Assembly (NCBI RefSeq): GCF_013035315.1
Contig: NZ_WQHP01000006.1
Coordinates: forward strand, 297,349 to 361,348
Length of the DNA stretch: 64,000 nucleotides
DNA from: Ruegeria arenilitoris
Lineage (GTDB): Bacteria; Pseudomonadota; Alphaproteobacteria; Rhodobacterales; Rhodobacteraceae
Direction: 5' to 3'
The notes under the pieces: generated by a model
What the model saw: the letters and a program-made list of their open reading frames with translations, nothing else
What the model was told of the DNA's origin: nothing
The model's database searches: none
Translations under genes and position numbers: made by a program
In this document: positions 1-7,685 of the stretch, one piece after another
Layout: the number at the start of each line of letters is the position of its first letter
Position numbering within the stretch: position 1 is the stretch's first letter

Positions 1-381
1 GGTGAAGCTTTGGCTCTGGTCGCGACCAGTGAAAAACGCCAGTTTCTCGGGATTGTCCTCGCGGATTGGCTTCAGCCAGCCGACCGCGATCTCAAGCGCC
101 TCATCCCAGCTGATTTCTTCGAATTCACCTGAGCCGCGCGGGCCGACGCGTTTTAGCGGTGCGCGCAGACGCGAGGGGGCGTTGACTTGCATGATCCCCG
201 CCGAGCCCTTTGCGCACAACACGCCCTTGTTGACCGGGTGATCTCGGTTTCCTTCGATATAGGCAACCTTGCCGTCTTTCATGTGCACATTGATCCCGCA
301 ACGGCAGGCACACATGTAGCAGGTTGTTTTTCTGACCTCGTCAGAGACCTTGGGAGAGGTATTAATGATTGGCTGGTTCAT
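1..381 (-). CDS. Molybdopterin oxidoreductase large subunit, N-terminal part (possible SoeA-like sulfite dehydrogenase)
   Basis: Only the first 127 residues lie in the window; the gene runs off the left edge. The N-terminus carries the [4Fe-4S] pattern of the DMSO-reductase/formate-dehydrogenase superfamily: C21-x2-C24-x3-C28-x27-C56, followed by the usual KG after the last Cys. There is no Tat signal before the cluster, so the enzyme is probably cytoplasmic-facing. It sits 78 bases after pta on the same strand. Xsc releases sulfite, and cytoplasmic SoeABC-type sulfite dehydrogenases belong to this superfamily, so a sulfite-oxidising role is a reasonable inference. A formate dehydrogenase or other molybdoenzyme is not excluded by this fragment. 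Confidence 0.8.
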   Translation of the reverse strand, partial: MNQPIINTSPKVSDEVRKTTCYMCACRCGINVHMKDGKVAYIEGNRDHPVNKGVLCAKGSAGIMQVNAPSRLRAPLKRVGPRGSGEFEEISWDEALEIAVGWLKPIREDNPEKLAFFTGRDQSQSFT

Positions 382-459
382 TTCTGGTCCCTGTGGCTTT
401 TGATCCGATCAGTCTTGGAAGAGGCGAATGATCGGAACATTATTTCGCTTGTGCCGGAT

Positions 460-1482
460 TTACGAGACGTCTGTCCGGGATTGGGATGTTTCTGCCTGTA
501 CGGCCGTTACCGCGATCATGTGCAGAACGTCCTCGGCCGAGCATCCGCGTGAAAGGTCGTTGGCCGGTTTCGCAAGGCCCTGAAGGATGGGGCCAATCGC
601 TTCGGCTCCGCCGATACGCTGCGCAATTTTGTAGCCCAGGTTACCCGCATCGAGGTTAGGGAAGACGAAAACGTTTGCCTCGCCGCGCAGGGGCGAATCC
701 TTGGCCTTTTTGGCGGCCACTTCGGGGACGAAGGCAGCGTCAAACTGCAGTTCACCATCAATCAGCAGATCAGGATCGGCAGCTTTTGCAATCGCAAGCG
801 CCTCGGAAACCTTGTTGATCTTGGGGTGCTTGGCGCTGCCTTTGGTCGAAAAGGACAGCATCGCAACGCGGGGTGTCTCATGCGTCAGCGCTTGATAAGA
901 CGCGGCAGAGGCGCGGGCGATTTCAGCCAGTTCCTGTTCGTTCGGATCGACGACAAGGCCGCAATCGGCAAAGATATGAGCGCCACGAACCGTGTGATGG
1001 TCGCGGCAGTACAGCATCAGGAAAAAGCTGGAGACCATGGCCGAGCTCGGAGCCTTGCCGATGATCTGCAACGCGGCACGGACCGTGGCCGATGTGGTTT
1101 CTACAGCTCCGCCAACGGTTCCGTCGGCGACGCCCATATGCACCAGCATCGCAGCATAGTTCAGGCGGTGTTTGATTTCCTCGGCGGCCTTTTCAGGCGT
1201 CATGCCCTTATGTTTGCGCCGCTCGTACAGCTCGGCTGCAAAGGCCTCGGCATGGGGGGAATCCGACGGATCATGGATGTTGATACCGTCCACATCCTGA
1301 CCGGCCTGTTCGGCCAAAAGTTCAGTTACTTTCGCTTTGTCTCCGACAAGAATGATGCGTGCGACACCTTCTTTGCGGGCTTTCAAAGCGCCTTCAACAA
1401 CACGTGGATCATCGCCCTCAGCGAGGGCGATGATCTTGTCGGAGCTGCTGGCAGCTCCGAGAATTGTGCGCAGTGGCTTCAC
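460..1482 (-). CDS. pta: Phosphate acetyltransferase
   Basis: This 340-residue protein has the length of the short, single-domain Pta family (PTA_PTB fold) and lacks the N-terminal regulatory domains of the long enterobacterial form. It converts acetyl phosphate and CoA to acetyl-CoA and phosphate in the cytoplasm. It starts with GTG, with GAGG nine bases upstream, only 4 bases after the xsc stop codon, so the two are certainly co-transcribed. That context fixes the job: it takes the acetyl phosphate made by Xsc from sulfoacetaldehyde into central metabolism. Confidence 0.93.
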   Translation of the reverse strand: MKPLRTILGAASSSDKIIALAEGDDPRVVEGALKARKEGVARIILVGDKAKVTELLAEQAGQDVDGINIHDPSDSPHAEAFAAELYERRKHKGMTPEKAAEEIKHRLNYAAMLVHMGVADGTVGGAVETTSATVRAALQIIGKAPSSAMVSSFFLMLYCRDHHTVRGAHIFADCGLVVDPNEQELAEIARASAASYQALTHETPRVAMLSFSTKGSAKHPKINKVSEALAIAKAADPDLLIDGELQFDAAFVPEVAAKKAKDSPLRGEANVFVFPNLDAGNLGYKIAQRIGGAEAIGPILQGLAKPANDLSRGCSAEDVLHMIAVTAVQAETSQSRTDVS

Positions 1483-1486
1483 GCGC

Positions 1487-3265
1487 TTATGCCTCGACCT
1501 GCGGAGTCATGTCCGAAGAGTCGATGCCTGCAACCGGAACGGGCTTCTTCATCGCGTCGCGACGGAAGGGCTCACCCAGTTCCTGGTTGATCAGAGCTTC
1601 GATCAGAGTTGTGATACCGTTCTTCTGATCTTCGATCGCCTGGTTCAGCGCATCGGTCAGCTCTTCCTGGGTGCGGGCGACAACGCCTTTCAGGCCACAG
1701 GCCTTGGCGATACCGGCGTAGGAAACCTGAGTGTCCAGCTCGGTGCCGACGAAGTTGTCATCGAACCACAGGGTCGAGTTCCGCTTTTCCGCACCCCACT
1801 GGTAGTTGCGGAAGACGATCTGCGTAACTGCAGGCCATTCCGAACGGCCAATCGCGGTCAGTTCGTTCACGGCGATACCGAAGGCGCCGTCACCGGCGAA
1901 ACCGACAACCGGAACGTCCGGCTGGCCGATTTTCGCACCAACGATGGCAGGCAGACCGTAACCACAGGGTCCGAACAGGCCCGGTGCCAGGTATTTGCGG
2001 CCTTCTTCGAAGGACGGGTAGGCGTTACCGATGGCGCAGTTGTTGCCGATGTCGGACGAGATGATCGCCTCTTTCGGCAGAGCGGCCTGGATTGCGCGCC
2101 ATGCCATGCGGGGGCTCATCCAGTCAGGCTTGGCTGCACGTGCACGCTCGTTCCAGGTGGTGCCCGGATCGTCGTCCTCGTGAGTCATTGAGGTCAGTTC
2201 CTGTGCCCATGCGGATTTCTTCTGGGCGATACGGTCCTTGCGCTCCTGACGGCCTTCGTCACCCGCGGTGTCGCTCAGGCGGGACAGGATGCCGTTGGCG
2301 ACTTTGGCGGCGTCACCAATGATGCCGACGCTGACGTCTTTGGTCAGGCCAATACGGTCAGGGTTGATGTCGACCTGAATGATCTTCGCATCTGCGGGCC
2401 AGTAGTTGATGCCGTAACCGGGCAGAGTCGAGAACGGGTTCAGACGGGTGCCCAGAGCCAGAACAACGTCCGCTTCCGAGATCAGCTCCATACCGGCTTT
2501 CGAACCGTTATAGCCCAGCGGGCCAGCAAACAGCGGGTGCGAGCCGGGGAAGGCGTCGTTGTGTTGGTAGCCAACGCAAACCGGTGCGTCCAGACGCTCG
2601 GCCAGAGCTTTCGACGCTTCGATGCCGCCTTCAGCCAGAACTACACCGGCACCGTTCAGGATAACGGGGTTCTTTGCGTTCGACAGCATTTCGGCAGCCG
2701 CAGCAACTGCATCTTCGCCACCCGAAGGACGTTCGAACTCGACGATCTTGGGCAGTTCGATGTCGACAACTTGGGTCCACATGTCACGCGGGATATTCAG
2801 CTGAGCCGGGGCGCTTGCGCGCTTGGCGTTCATGATCACGCGGTTCAGAACTTCGGCAACACGCGACGGGTCACGTACTTCTTCCTGATAGGCAACGCAG
2901 TCCGCGAACATGCGCATCTGCTCCATCTCTTGGAAGCCGCCCTGACCGATGGTTTTGTTGGCCGCCTGCGGAGTAACCAGCAGAACAGGAGTGTGGTTCC
3001 AGTATGCGGTCTTAACAGCGGTGACAAAGTTGGTGATGCCGGGGCCGTTTTGCGCGATCATCATCGACATTTTGCCGGTTGCGCGGGTGTAGCCGTCAGC
3101 CATCATGCCGCCAGAACCTTCGTGGGCGCAGTCCCAGAAGTTGATTCCAGCTTTCGGGAACAGGTCCGAAATTGGCATCATTGCCGAGCCGATGATACCG
3201 AACGCATGTTCGATACCGTGCATTTGCAGAACCTTAACAAAGGCCTCTTCCGTGGTCATTTTCAT
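1487..3265 (-). CDS. xsc: Sulfoacetaldehyde acetyltransferase (ThDP-dependent)
   Basis: A 592-residue thiamine-diphosphate enzyme that splits sulfoacetaldehyde with phosphate into acetyl phosphate and sulfite, the shared last step of taurine, isethionate and related C2-sulfonate degradation. The N-terminal pyrimidine-binding domain shows the conserved Glu in AHEGSGGMMADG near residue 48, and the C-terminal domain carries the ThDP motif GDGAFGIAVNE followed by Asn about 25 residues on. An ATG at 3265 with GGAGAA upstream gives the family's usual start MKMTTEEAF; a 13-codon longer frame has no good ribosome site. It lies downstream of tauR and directly upstream of pta. It resembles acetolactate synthase, but the pta/tauR context supports Xsc. 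Confidence 0.94.
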   Translation of the reverse strand: MKMTTEEAFVKVLQMHGIEHAFGIIGSAMMPISDLFPKAGINFWDCAHEGSGGMMADGYTRATGKMSMMIAQNGPGITNFVTAVKTAYWNHTPVLLVTPQAANKTIGQGGFQEMEQMRMFADCVAYQEEVRDPSRVAEVLNRVIMNAKRASAPAQLNIPRDMWTQVVDIELPKIVEFERPSGGEDAVAAAAEMLSNAKNPVILNGAGVVLAEGGIEASKALAERLDAPVCVGYQHNDAFPGSHPLFAGPLGYNGSKAGMELISEADVVLALGTRLNPFSTLPGYGINYWPADAKIIQVDINPDRIGLTKDVSVGIIGDAAKVANGILSRLSDTAGDEGRQERKDRIAQKKSAWAQELTSMTHEDDDPGTTWNERARAAKPDWMSPRMAWRAIQAALPKEAIISSDIGNNCAIGNAYPSFEEGRKYLAPGLFGPCGYGLPAIVGAKIGQPDVPVVGFAGDGAFGIAVNELTAIGRSEWPAVTQIVFRNYQWGAEKRNSTLWFDDNFVGTELDTQVSYAGIAKACGLKGVVARTQEELTDALNQAIEDQKNGITTLIEALINQELGEPFRRDAMKKPVPVAGIDSSDMTPQVEA

Positions 3266-3350
3266 CTGAGTGTTCTCCGCACAATTGAAGAAAGGTCCGG
3301 GCACAATGCCCGCCTTTGGATATGGTTTTGGCGCATGGGGCCAAGCGGCG

Positions 3351-3383
3351 TTAGGGCCAGAACGTCAACCGGGATAGGTCCAG
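3351..3383 (-). promoter_or_regulatory. Candidate TauR sites upstream of xsc
   Basis: On the minus strand, in the tauR-xsc gap, CTGGACCTAT (3383-3374) is followed 23 bases later by CTGGCCCTAA (3360-3351). Both are close to the CTGGACTTAA repeat found at the tauR promoter, in the same orientation and about two helical turns apart. As I recall, TauR sites in Rhodobacter are direct repeats of CTGGACYTAA. These are imperfect copies, so the assignment is tentative. Confidence 0.5.
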
Positions 3384-3390
3384 AAATATG

Positions 3391-4851
3391 TCAGGCCGAT
3401 CGGATGGCATCCGCGATCAGCTTTACCCCCGGTGCAATGCGATCCTTGCTGATGGACGAGTAGCCGAGGCGGTAAAAATTTCGCGGTTGTTGTGGGCCTT
3501 TGAAGAACGGCGCGCCGGGTTCGATATGGACGCTCTGACGTTGCAGGTCGCGGGCAAGGCGGGTGGTGTCGACATGATCGGGCGCTGACATCCAAAGGGA
3601 TGATCCGCCCATAATGCCCCGCCCGGCGACGGTTAGCCCGTGCTGCTCGACCGCGATGTCCAAAGCTTCGCGCCGGCGGGCGAGGGTTTTGGACATGCGT
3701 CGAATCTGGGCATCGTAGTGGCCCAGTGACAGGAAATAGGCTGCTGTACGTTGAATATGACCCGGCGGGTGGCGCAAGACCAGCGACCGCAGGGCACGGG
3801 CTTCGCGGATAAACGGCTCGGACCCGACAATGTAGCCAAGGCGCAATCCGGGAAACAGAGATTTCGAGAAGCTGCCCACATAGATCACCCGGCCGTCCCG
3901 ATCCATGGACTTGAGCGCGGGTGAAGGCGCGCCAAGGAAGGACAATTCGAATTCATAATCATCCTCGACCACCATGGCGTCCAATTCGCGTGCGCGGCGC
4001 AGCAATTCGTTGCGCCGATCTACGGGCATGGTTGCGGTTGTCGGACTTTGGTGGCTGGGCGTGGTAAAGATGACGTCTGTCTCATTCGGCAGCATGTCCG
4101 GCGGCAGACCGTCACTGTCCACGGGCACTGCCGTAATCTTGCAATCGGACCGGTTCAGCAAATCCCGAAGCGCATAGTAACAAGGGTCTTCGATCACTGC
4201 CGTTCGGTTTCGGTTCAACAGAATGCGCGAGGCCAGCCATAGGGCGTTCTGAGCGCCCATCGTGATAAGAATCTCTTCGGGTCGGGCCGCGATTCCCCGA
4301 CGGGGCAGGGTATGGCGGGCAATGAACTCAATCAGCAGCGGATCGTCCTGATCCACATAGTCCCCGGTCAGCGAGGCGAAATCCTTGTGGCCCAGCGCAC
4401 GCACCGCGCACAGACGCCAGTTCGCGTGATCAAACAATTTGCGATCAGCCTGGCCGTAGATGAACGGATACTTGTATTCCCGCCAGTCGCTGGGTTTGGT
4501 TAGCACATCGCCGCCGGAAAACTTACGCGCCAGGGCCGAGCTCCAGTCGACGTTTTCGTCCCGTTTCTGAACCGGTGTGTATTTTGGCGGAACCGGCGCG
4601 TTTTGCGACACGAAGTAGCCGGATCGCCCTTTGGCCGTCAGGTAATCATTGGCCAGCAACTCCGTGTAAGCCAGCGTCACCGTGATCCGGCTGACCCCCA
4701 GATGTGCCGCCAGTTTGCGGGACGAGGGCAGCTTTTCCCCAACGTGGAAACGTCCAGACAGGATACCTTCGGCGATCATCTGCTGGATCTGCGCCTGCAG
4801 CGTGCCTTTTCCGTTCAGTTCAAGAAAGAATGTATCAACCGATATGCCCAT
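3391..4851 (-). CDS. tauR: TauR-like MocR/GntR transcriptional regulator with aminotransferase domain
   Basis: A 486-residue regulator of the MocR/PdxR type. A GntR winged helix occupies about residues 14-80 (GVSRITVTLAYTELLAND recognition region), followed by a fold-type I aminotransferase domain with the PLP-lysine region SFSKSLFPGLRLGY. Such proteins sense an amine or PLP adduct rather than catalyse transamination. Its position directly upstream of xsc-pta, on the same strand, fits TauR, the taurine-responsive activator. Direct repeats just upstream (4865-4896) suggest autoregulation. No taurine transporter (tauABC) or taurine dehydrogenase/aminotransferase gene lies in the window, so the actual inducer is inferred. 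Confidence 0.87.
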   Translation of the reverse strand: MGISVDTFFLELNGKGTLQAQIQQMIAEGILSGRFHVGEKLPSSRKLAAHLGVSRITVTLAYTELLANDYLTAKGRSGYFVSQNAPVPPKYTPVQKRDENVDWSSALARKFSGGDVLTKPSDWREYKYPFIYGQADRKLFDHANWRLCAVRALGHKDFASLTGDYVDQDDPLLIEFIARHTLPRRGIAARPEEILITMGAQNALWLASRILLNRNRTAVIEDPCYYALRDLLNRSDCKITAVPVDSDGLPPDMLPNETDVIFTTPSHQSPTTATMPVDRRNELLRRARELDAMVVEDDYEFELSFLGAPSPALKSMDRDGRVIYVGSFSKSLFPGLRLGYIVGSEPFIREARALRSLVLRHPPGHIQRTAAYFLSLGHYDAQIRRMSKTLARRREALDIAVEQHGLTVAGRGIMGGSSLWMSAPDHVDTTRLARDLQRQSVHIEPGAPFFKGPQQPRNFYRLGYSSISKDRIAPGVKLIADAIRSA

Positions 4852-4864
4852 AGGGCCTTATAGG

Positions 4865-4896
4865 GTGGACTTAAATCGAGAGCAATCTGGACTTAA
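4865..4896 (+). promoter_or_regulatory. Direct repeats in the tauR promoter region, candidate TauR operator
   Basis: The nonamer TGGACTTAA occurs at 4866-4874 and again at 4888-4896, exactly 22 bases (two helical turns) apart and on the same strand. The second copy is the full CTGGACTTAA. MocR-family regulators characteristically bind direct repeats through their paired winged helices. The site is 14 to 45 bases upstream of the tauR start codon and about 90 bases upstream of the divergent arsR-type gene. Confidence 0.7.
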
Positions 4897-4925
4897 CGCC
4901 CTATGACTTTTCGTGAACGCGGCTG

Positions 4926-4954
4926 TTGACGTAATTGCGCGACTCACCTAAATA
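4926..4954 (+). promoter_or_regulatory. Sigma-70-type promoter for the arsR-type gene
   Basis: TTGACG at 4926-4931 and TAAATA at 4949-4954 are separated by 17 bases. The -10 element abuts the inverted repeat at 4954-4969, an arrangement that would let a bound repressor block transcription. Confidence 0.65.
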
Positions 4955-4969
4955 ACTAGAAATCTAGTT
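4954..4969. promoter_or_regulatory. Inverted-repeat operator for the ArsR-type repressor
   Basis: A perfect inverted repeat AACTAG-AAAT-CTAGTT lies between the -10 element and the ribosome-binding site (GGAGAA, 4974-4979) of the ArsR-type gene. Short AT-rich dyads at this position are typical autoregulatory sites of ArsR/SmtB repressors. Confidence 0.65.
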
Positions 4970-4984
4970 TAATGGAGAAAGCAG

Positions 4985-5293
4985 ATGTGGGAAACAGCTG
5001 CCGCAGGATTTTCGGCCATGGGCTCAGAGGCTCGGCTAAAGGTTCTCAAGACTCTGGTTCGGGCCGGGCAAGCCGGTCTGACAGTGGGTGAGATTCAAGA
5101 CAGAACAGGCATCGCGCCGTCAACACTGGCCCATCACCTGCGTTTTCTCGCTGCGGGCGGGGTTGTTGAACAGGAGAAAGTCGGGCGTAGCACCATCAAT
5201 CGCGCCAACTATGACGAACTGAGAAACCTGGCGCAGTTCATTCTTGCCGAATGCTGCGCAGACGAAGTGGGAAAGGCCGCGAACGATGGCTGA
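4985..5293 (+). CDS. ArsR-family winged-helix transcriptional repressor
   Basis: A 102-residue protein that is almost entirely one ArsR/SmtB winged helix: SEARLKVLKTLV (alpha1), IQDRTGIAPSTLAHHLRFLA (helix-turn-helix) and a short beta-wing. It lacks the classical ELCVCDL arsenic site; a vicinal CC pair near residue 90 (AECCADE) is a candidate metal or metalloid ligand. The permease start codon overlaps its last codons by 8 bases, so the two are translationally coupled and the repressor probably controls the permease through the inverted repeat just upstream. The inducer (arsenite, organoarsenical, other metal or thiol stress) cannot be read from the sequence. Confidence 0.85.
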   Translation: MWETAAAGFSAMGSEARLKVLKTLVRAGQAGLTVGEIQDRTGIAPSTLAHHLRFLAAGGVVEQEKVGRSTINRANYDELRNLAQFILAECCADEVGKAANDG

Positions 5294-6317
5294 ACTGACA
5301 CAGAACCCGAAGGCACCGGCGAAAGTTGCCGTTGACCTGATCAAAACCCCTTGGGCGCTTATTGTGGCCATTCTGGCGCTGGTCGCCATTTTGGACCCCG
5401 GCAACTGGACTGAGGTCGTTACCTTTGCAGGCAAGGCGCTGGCCCATACCGGCCAATACATCCTGTTTGCGGTCCTTCTGCTGTCTTACCTCAAAGCGAC
5501 GGGCGCTGAGGTGATGGTCGCGCGCGCGTTCGAAGGGCGGGAAACGCGCATGATCTTTCTGGCCGCGTTGTTCGGTGGCCTCGCCCCGTTCTGTTCCTGC
5601 GAAGTTATCCCGTTTATCGCGGGTCTGCTTGCTCTGGGCGCGCCTTTGTCTGCTGTTATGGCGTTCTGGCTGAGCTCACCACTGATTGACCCGCCGACCC
5701 TTCTGATCACCGCGGGTGCTTTGGGTTGGCCTTTTGCAATCGGCAAGGCCATTGCAGCGGTTGCGTTGGGATTGTTCGGCGGATTTGCCGTGCGGGCACT
5801 GATGCGGAGCGGGGCTTTTGCCCAGCCTCTGCGTGAATACAAGCCAGCCAGCTGCTGTGGCTGCGGACCCAAGCAGGACGACAAACCCGTCTGGAAATTC
5901 TGGCAAGAGCCAGAGCGCCGTCAGCGGTTCCGGTCCGAGTTCGTCCATAACGGCCTGTTCCTGCTGAAATGGCTGGCTCTGGCCTATGTGCTCGAAGCGT
6001 TGCTGGTCAGCTATGTTCCCGCCGATCTGATCGCGCGTGTCGTTGGCGGCGAAGGTGTTGTGCCCATCATCATCGCAGCACTGGTCGGAATGCCCGCCTA
6101 TCTGAACTCTTACGTCGCACCGCCGCTGCTGGCAGGGTTGACTGAACAAGGGATGAGCGCAGGCGCGGCGATGTCTTTCATGGTCGCAGGGGCAGTCAGC
6201 TCGATCCCGGCCATGGCCGCCGTCTGGTCATTGGTGAAACCGCGGGTCTTCGCGACATATCTTGTGCTGGGGATCACCGGGGCCATCATCTCTGGCATCG
6301 TGTTCCAGATGATCTGA
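5286..6317 (+). CDS. ArsP-like membrane permease (PF03773/DUF318 family)
   Basis: A 343-residue polytopic membrane protein with two homologous halves. The first half has the family signature FAPFCSCEVIPF, with a Cys pair in a membrane segment, followed by LSSPLIDPPTLL; the cytoplasmic loop near residue 190 is cysteine-rich (SCCGCG). Members include ArsP, which exports trivalent organoarsenicals; many others are uncharacterised. The ATG at 5286 overlaps the upstream repressor gene by 8 bases and is preferred over an upstream in-frame start that would lie deeper inside that gene. The ArsR-type partner supports metalloid or thiol-reactive substrate efflux, but the substrate is inferred. A strong terminator follows. 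Confidence 0.82.
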   Translation: MAELTQNPKAPAKVAVDLIKTPWALIVAILALVAILDPGNWTEVVTFAGKALAHTGQYILFAVLLLSYLKATGAEVMVARAFEGRETRMIFLAALFGGLAPFCSCEVIPFIAGLLALGAPLSAVMAFWLSSPLIDPPTLLITAGALGWPFAIGKAIAAVALGLFGGFAVRALMRSGAFAQPLREYKPASCCGCGPKQDDKPVWKFWQEPERRQRFRSEFVHNGLFLLKWLALAYVLEALLVSYVPADLIARVVGGEGVVPIIIAALVGMPAYLNSYVAPPLLAGLTEQGMSAGAAMSFMVAGAVSSIPAMAAVWSLVKPRVFATYLVLGITGAIISGIVFQMI

Positions 6318-6319
6318 AC

Positions 6320-6353
6320 AAAAAACGCCCGGTGTTTTCACCGGGCGTTTTTT
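6320..6353. terminator. Bidirectional intrinsic terminator
   Basis: A perfect 15-base stem (arms 6320-6334 and 6339-6353, AACGCCCGGTG core) with a TTTT loop is flanked by A6 on one side and T6 on the other. It sits between convergent genes: the permease stop is at 6317 and the minus-strand gene ends at 6352. Confidence 0.93.
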
Positions 6354-6741
6354 AACTGGCTTCGCAATGGCGGGGTAACTTGAACCGATACCGCGCCTCG
6401 CCACTGTCAACGTAAACACGTTTTTCGATGCAGGCGGTTGTGCCAACCGTTTGTGAGATCGGAGCCTCAGTCGAAGTAATCGACGTTGCCGACCCGTCTG
6501 GCAGCCGGACAGACGCGATTACGCCGTTCTTGAGATCACCGTTGATCGGGGTGGCCGACAGCACGTTGACCGTCAAGAAGGCCTCGTGCTCATGCTCGCC
6601 GCTGTCGTTGAGGATCAGCAATCCGGCGGCACCCACGATCAGGCCAACGCCACCGAGAAGGGGCAAGCCCCAGGTTTTTGCGAAAGCATAGATCGAAACG
6701 GCGCGATGCGGTCCAAACAGTTTGGAAAGAACGTTCAGCAT
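6352..6741 (-). CDS. Small single-pass membrane protein of unknown function
   Basis: A 129-residue protein I do not recognise. A basic N-terminus is followed by one hydrophobic segment (about residues 23-45, GLPLLGGVGLIVGAAGLLIL) and a short His/Glu-rich stretch (GEHEHEAF). The remainder is a small, probably periplasmic domain with two cysteines (TTACIEK and PRHCEAS) near the C-terminus. I chose the ATG at 6741; a TTG five codons upstream lies inside the preceding terminator stem region and is unlikely. The stop codon falls inside the shared bidirectional terminator. Confidence 0.65.
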   Translation of the reverse strand: MLNVLSKLFGPHRAVSIYAFAKTWGLPLLGGVGLIVGAAGLLILNDSGEHEHEAFLTVNVLSATPINGDLKNGVIASVRLPDGSATSITSTEAPISQTVGTTACIEKRVYVDSGEARYRFKLPRHCEAS

Positions 6742-6754
6742 GGGTGTCTCGTGC

Positions 6755-6783
6755 AAAAAGCCCCGGTCCGTTCAGGCCGGGGC
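6755..6783 (-). terminator. Intrinsic terminator downstream of trcR
   Basis: On the minus strand, GCCCCGG (6783-6777) pairs with CCGGGGC (6766-6760) across a ten-base loop, followed by a T5 run (6759-6755). It ends the trcR transcript and lies directly before the start of the next minus-strand gene. Confidence 0.85.
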
Positions 6784-6793
6784 TGTCTGAGCC

Positions 6794-7555
6794 TTAGGGG
6801 CGCAGATCGTCTTCGTCTTCGTCGTCCGCACCACCTTTGGGCAGGTTGAAGAAGCTGTCGGCATCGATGACCGGCTCTTCTTCTTTCTCGTCCACAGGTT
6901 CATCCGACAGCGAGAAGGTTTCCAGACCTTCGATGGCGGTCGGGATCTTCGGCGCGGCGTCCATTTCCAGCGACTGCTCGGTCGAGACCAACTTGCGACG
7001 CTCGTCATCGCTCATGACGCCGCCTTCGGCTGCTTTTTTGGCGGCGGCTTTCTGGACGATGGCGTCCAGTTCCGACTGTTTGCACAGGCCCAGAGCGACC
7101 GGATCGATCGGCTGCATGTTGGCGATGTTCCAGTGGGTGCGCTCACGGATCGACTGGATAGTCGGCTTGGTGGTGCCCACCAGCTTGGCAATCTGGCCGT
7201 CGCTGAGTTCAGGGTGGAACTTGACCAGCCACAGGATCGAATTCGGGCGGTCCTGACGCTTGGACAGCGGCGTGTACCGCGGGCCCCGGCGCTTTTCCTC
7301 GCCCGAGGCGGCCGGGTTGAACTTGAGCTTCAGCTTGTGCAGTGGGTTGTTCTGCGCCGCATCGATCTCATCCTGGGTCAGCTGGTTGTTGGCAATCGGG
7401 TCAAACCCTTTGACGCCAGCGGCGACGTCGCCGTCCGCGATGCCCTGCACCTCAAGCTCGTGCATGCCTACGAAATCCGCGATCTGCTTGAAGCTGATCG
7501 TGGTGTTGTCCACCAGCCATACGGCTGTTGCCTTGGCCATAAGCGGTTTTGCCAT
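6794..7555 (-). CDS. trcR: Cell cycle transcriptional regulator TrcR (DUF1013 family)
   Basis: A 253-residue protein with the features of the alphaproteobacteria-specific DUF1013/TrcR family. The N-terminal part (MAKPLMAKATAVWLVDNT...) and a central DNA-binding-like segment (ILWLVKFHPELSDGQIAKL, then GTTKPTIQSIRERTHWN) look like two helix-turn-helix units, and the C-terminus is strongly acidic with a terminal stretch of Asp/Glu. The family is named after a Caulobacter cell-cycle regulator and is nearly universal in the class. It is single-gene here, with its own terminator; the upstream region is shared with the divergent RNase T2 gene. Confidence 0.83.
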   Translation of the reverse strand: MAKPLMAKATAVWLVDNTTISFKQIADFVGMHELEVQGIADGDVAAGVKGFDPIANNQLTQDEIDAAQNNPLHKLKLKFNPAASGEEKRRGPRYTPLSKRQDRPNSILWLVKFHPELSDGQIAKLVGTTKPTIQSIRERTHWNIANMQPIDPVALGLCKQSELDAIVQKAAAKKAAEGGVMSDDERRKLVSTEQSLEMDAAPKIPTAIEGLETFSLSDEPVDEKEEEPVIDADSFFNLPKGGADDEDEDDLRP

Positions 7556-7685
7556 CAGCCCGTCTCCTATAAATACATCTGTCCCGTCGCCGGAATTCGG
7601 CGGCCCCGAGGCTTTGGGGCAGGTTTCCGTTGTCGGGGAACTTGGCCCGTATATAGTCGCGCTGAGGCAAGAAGGGAAGAGGCGA

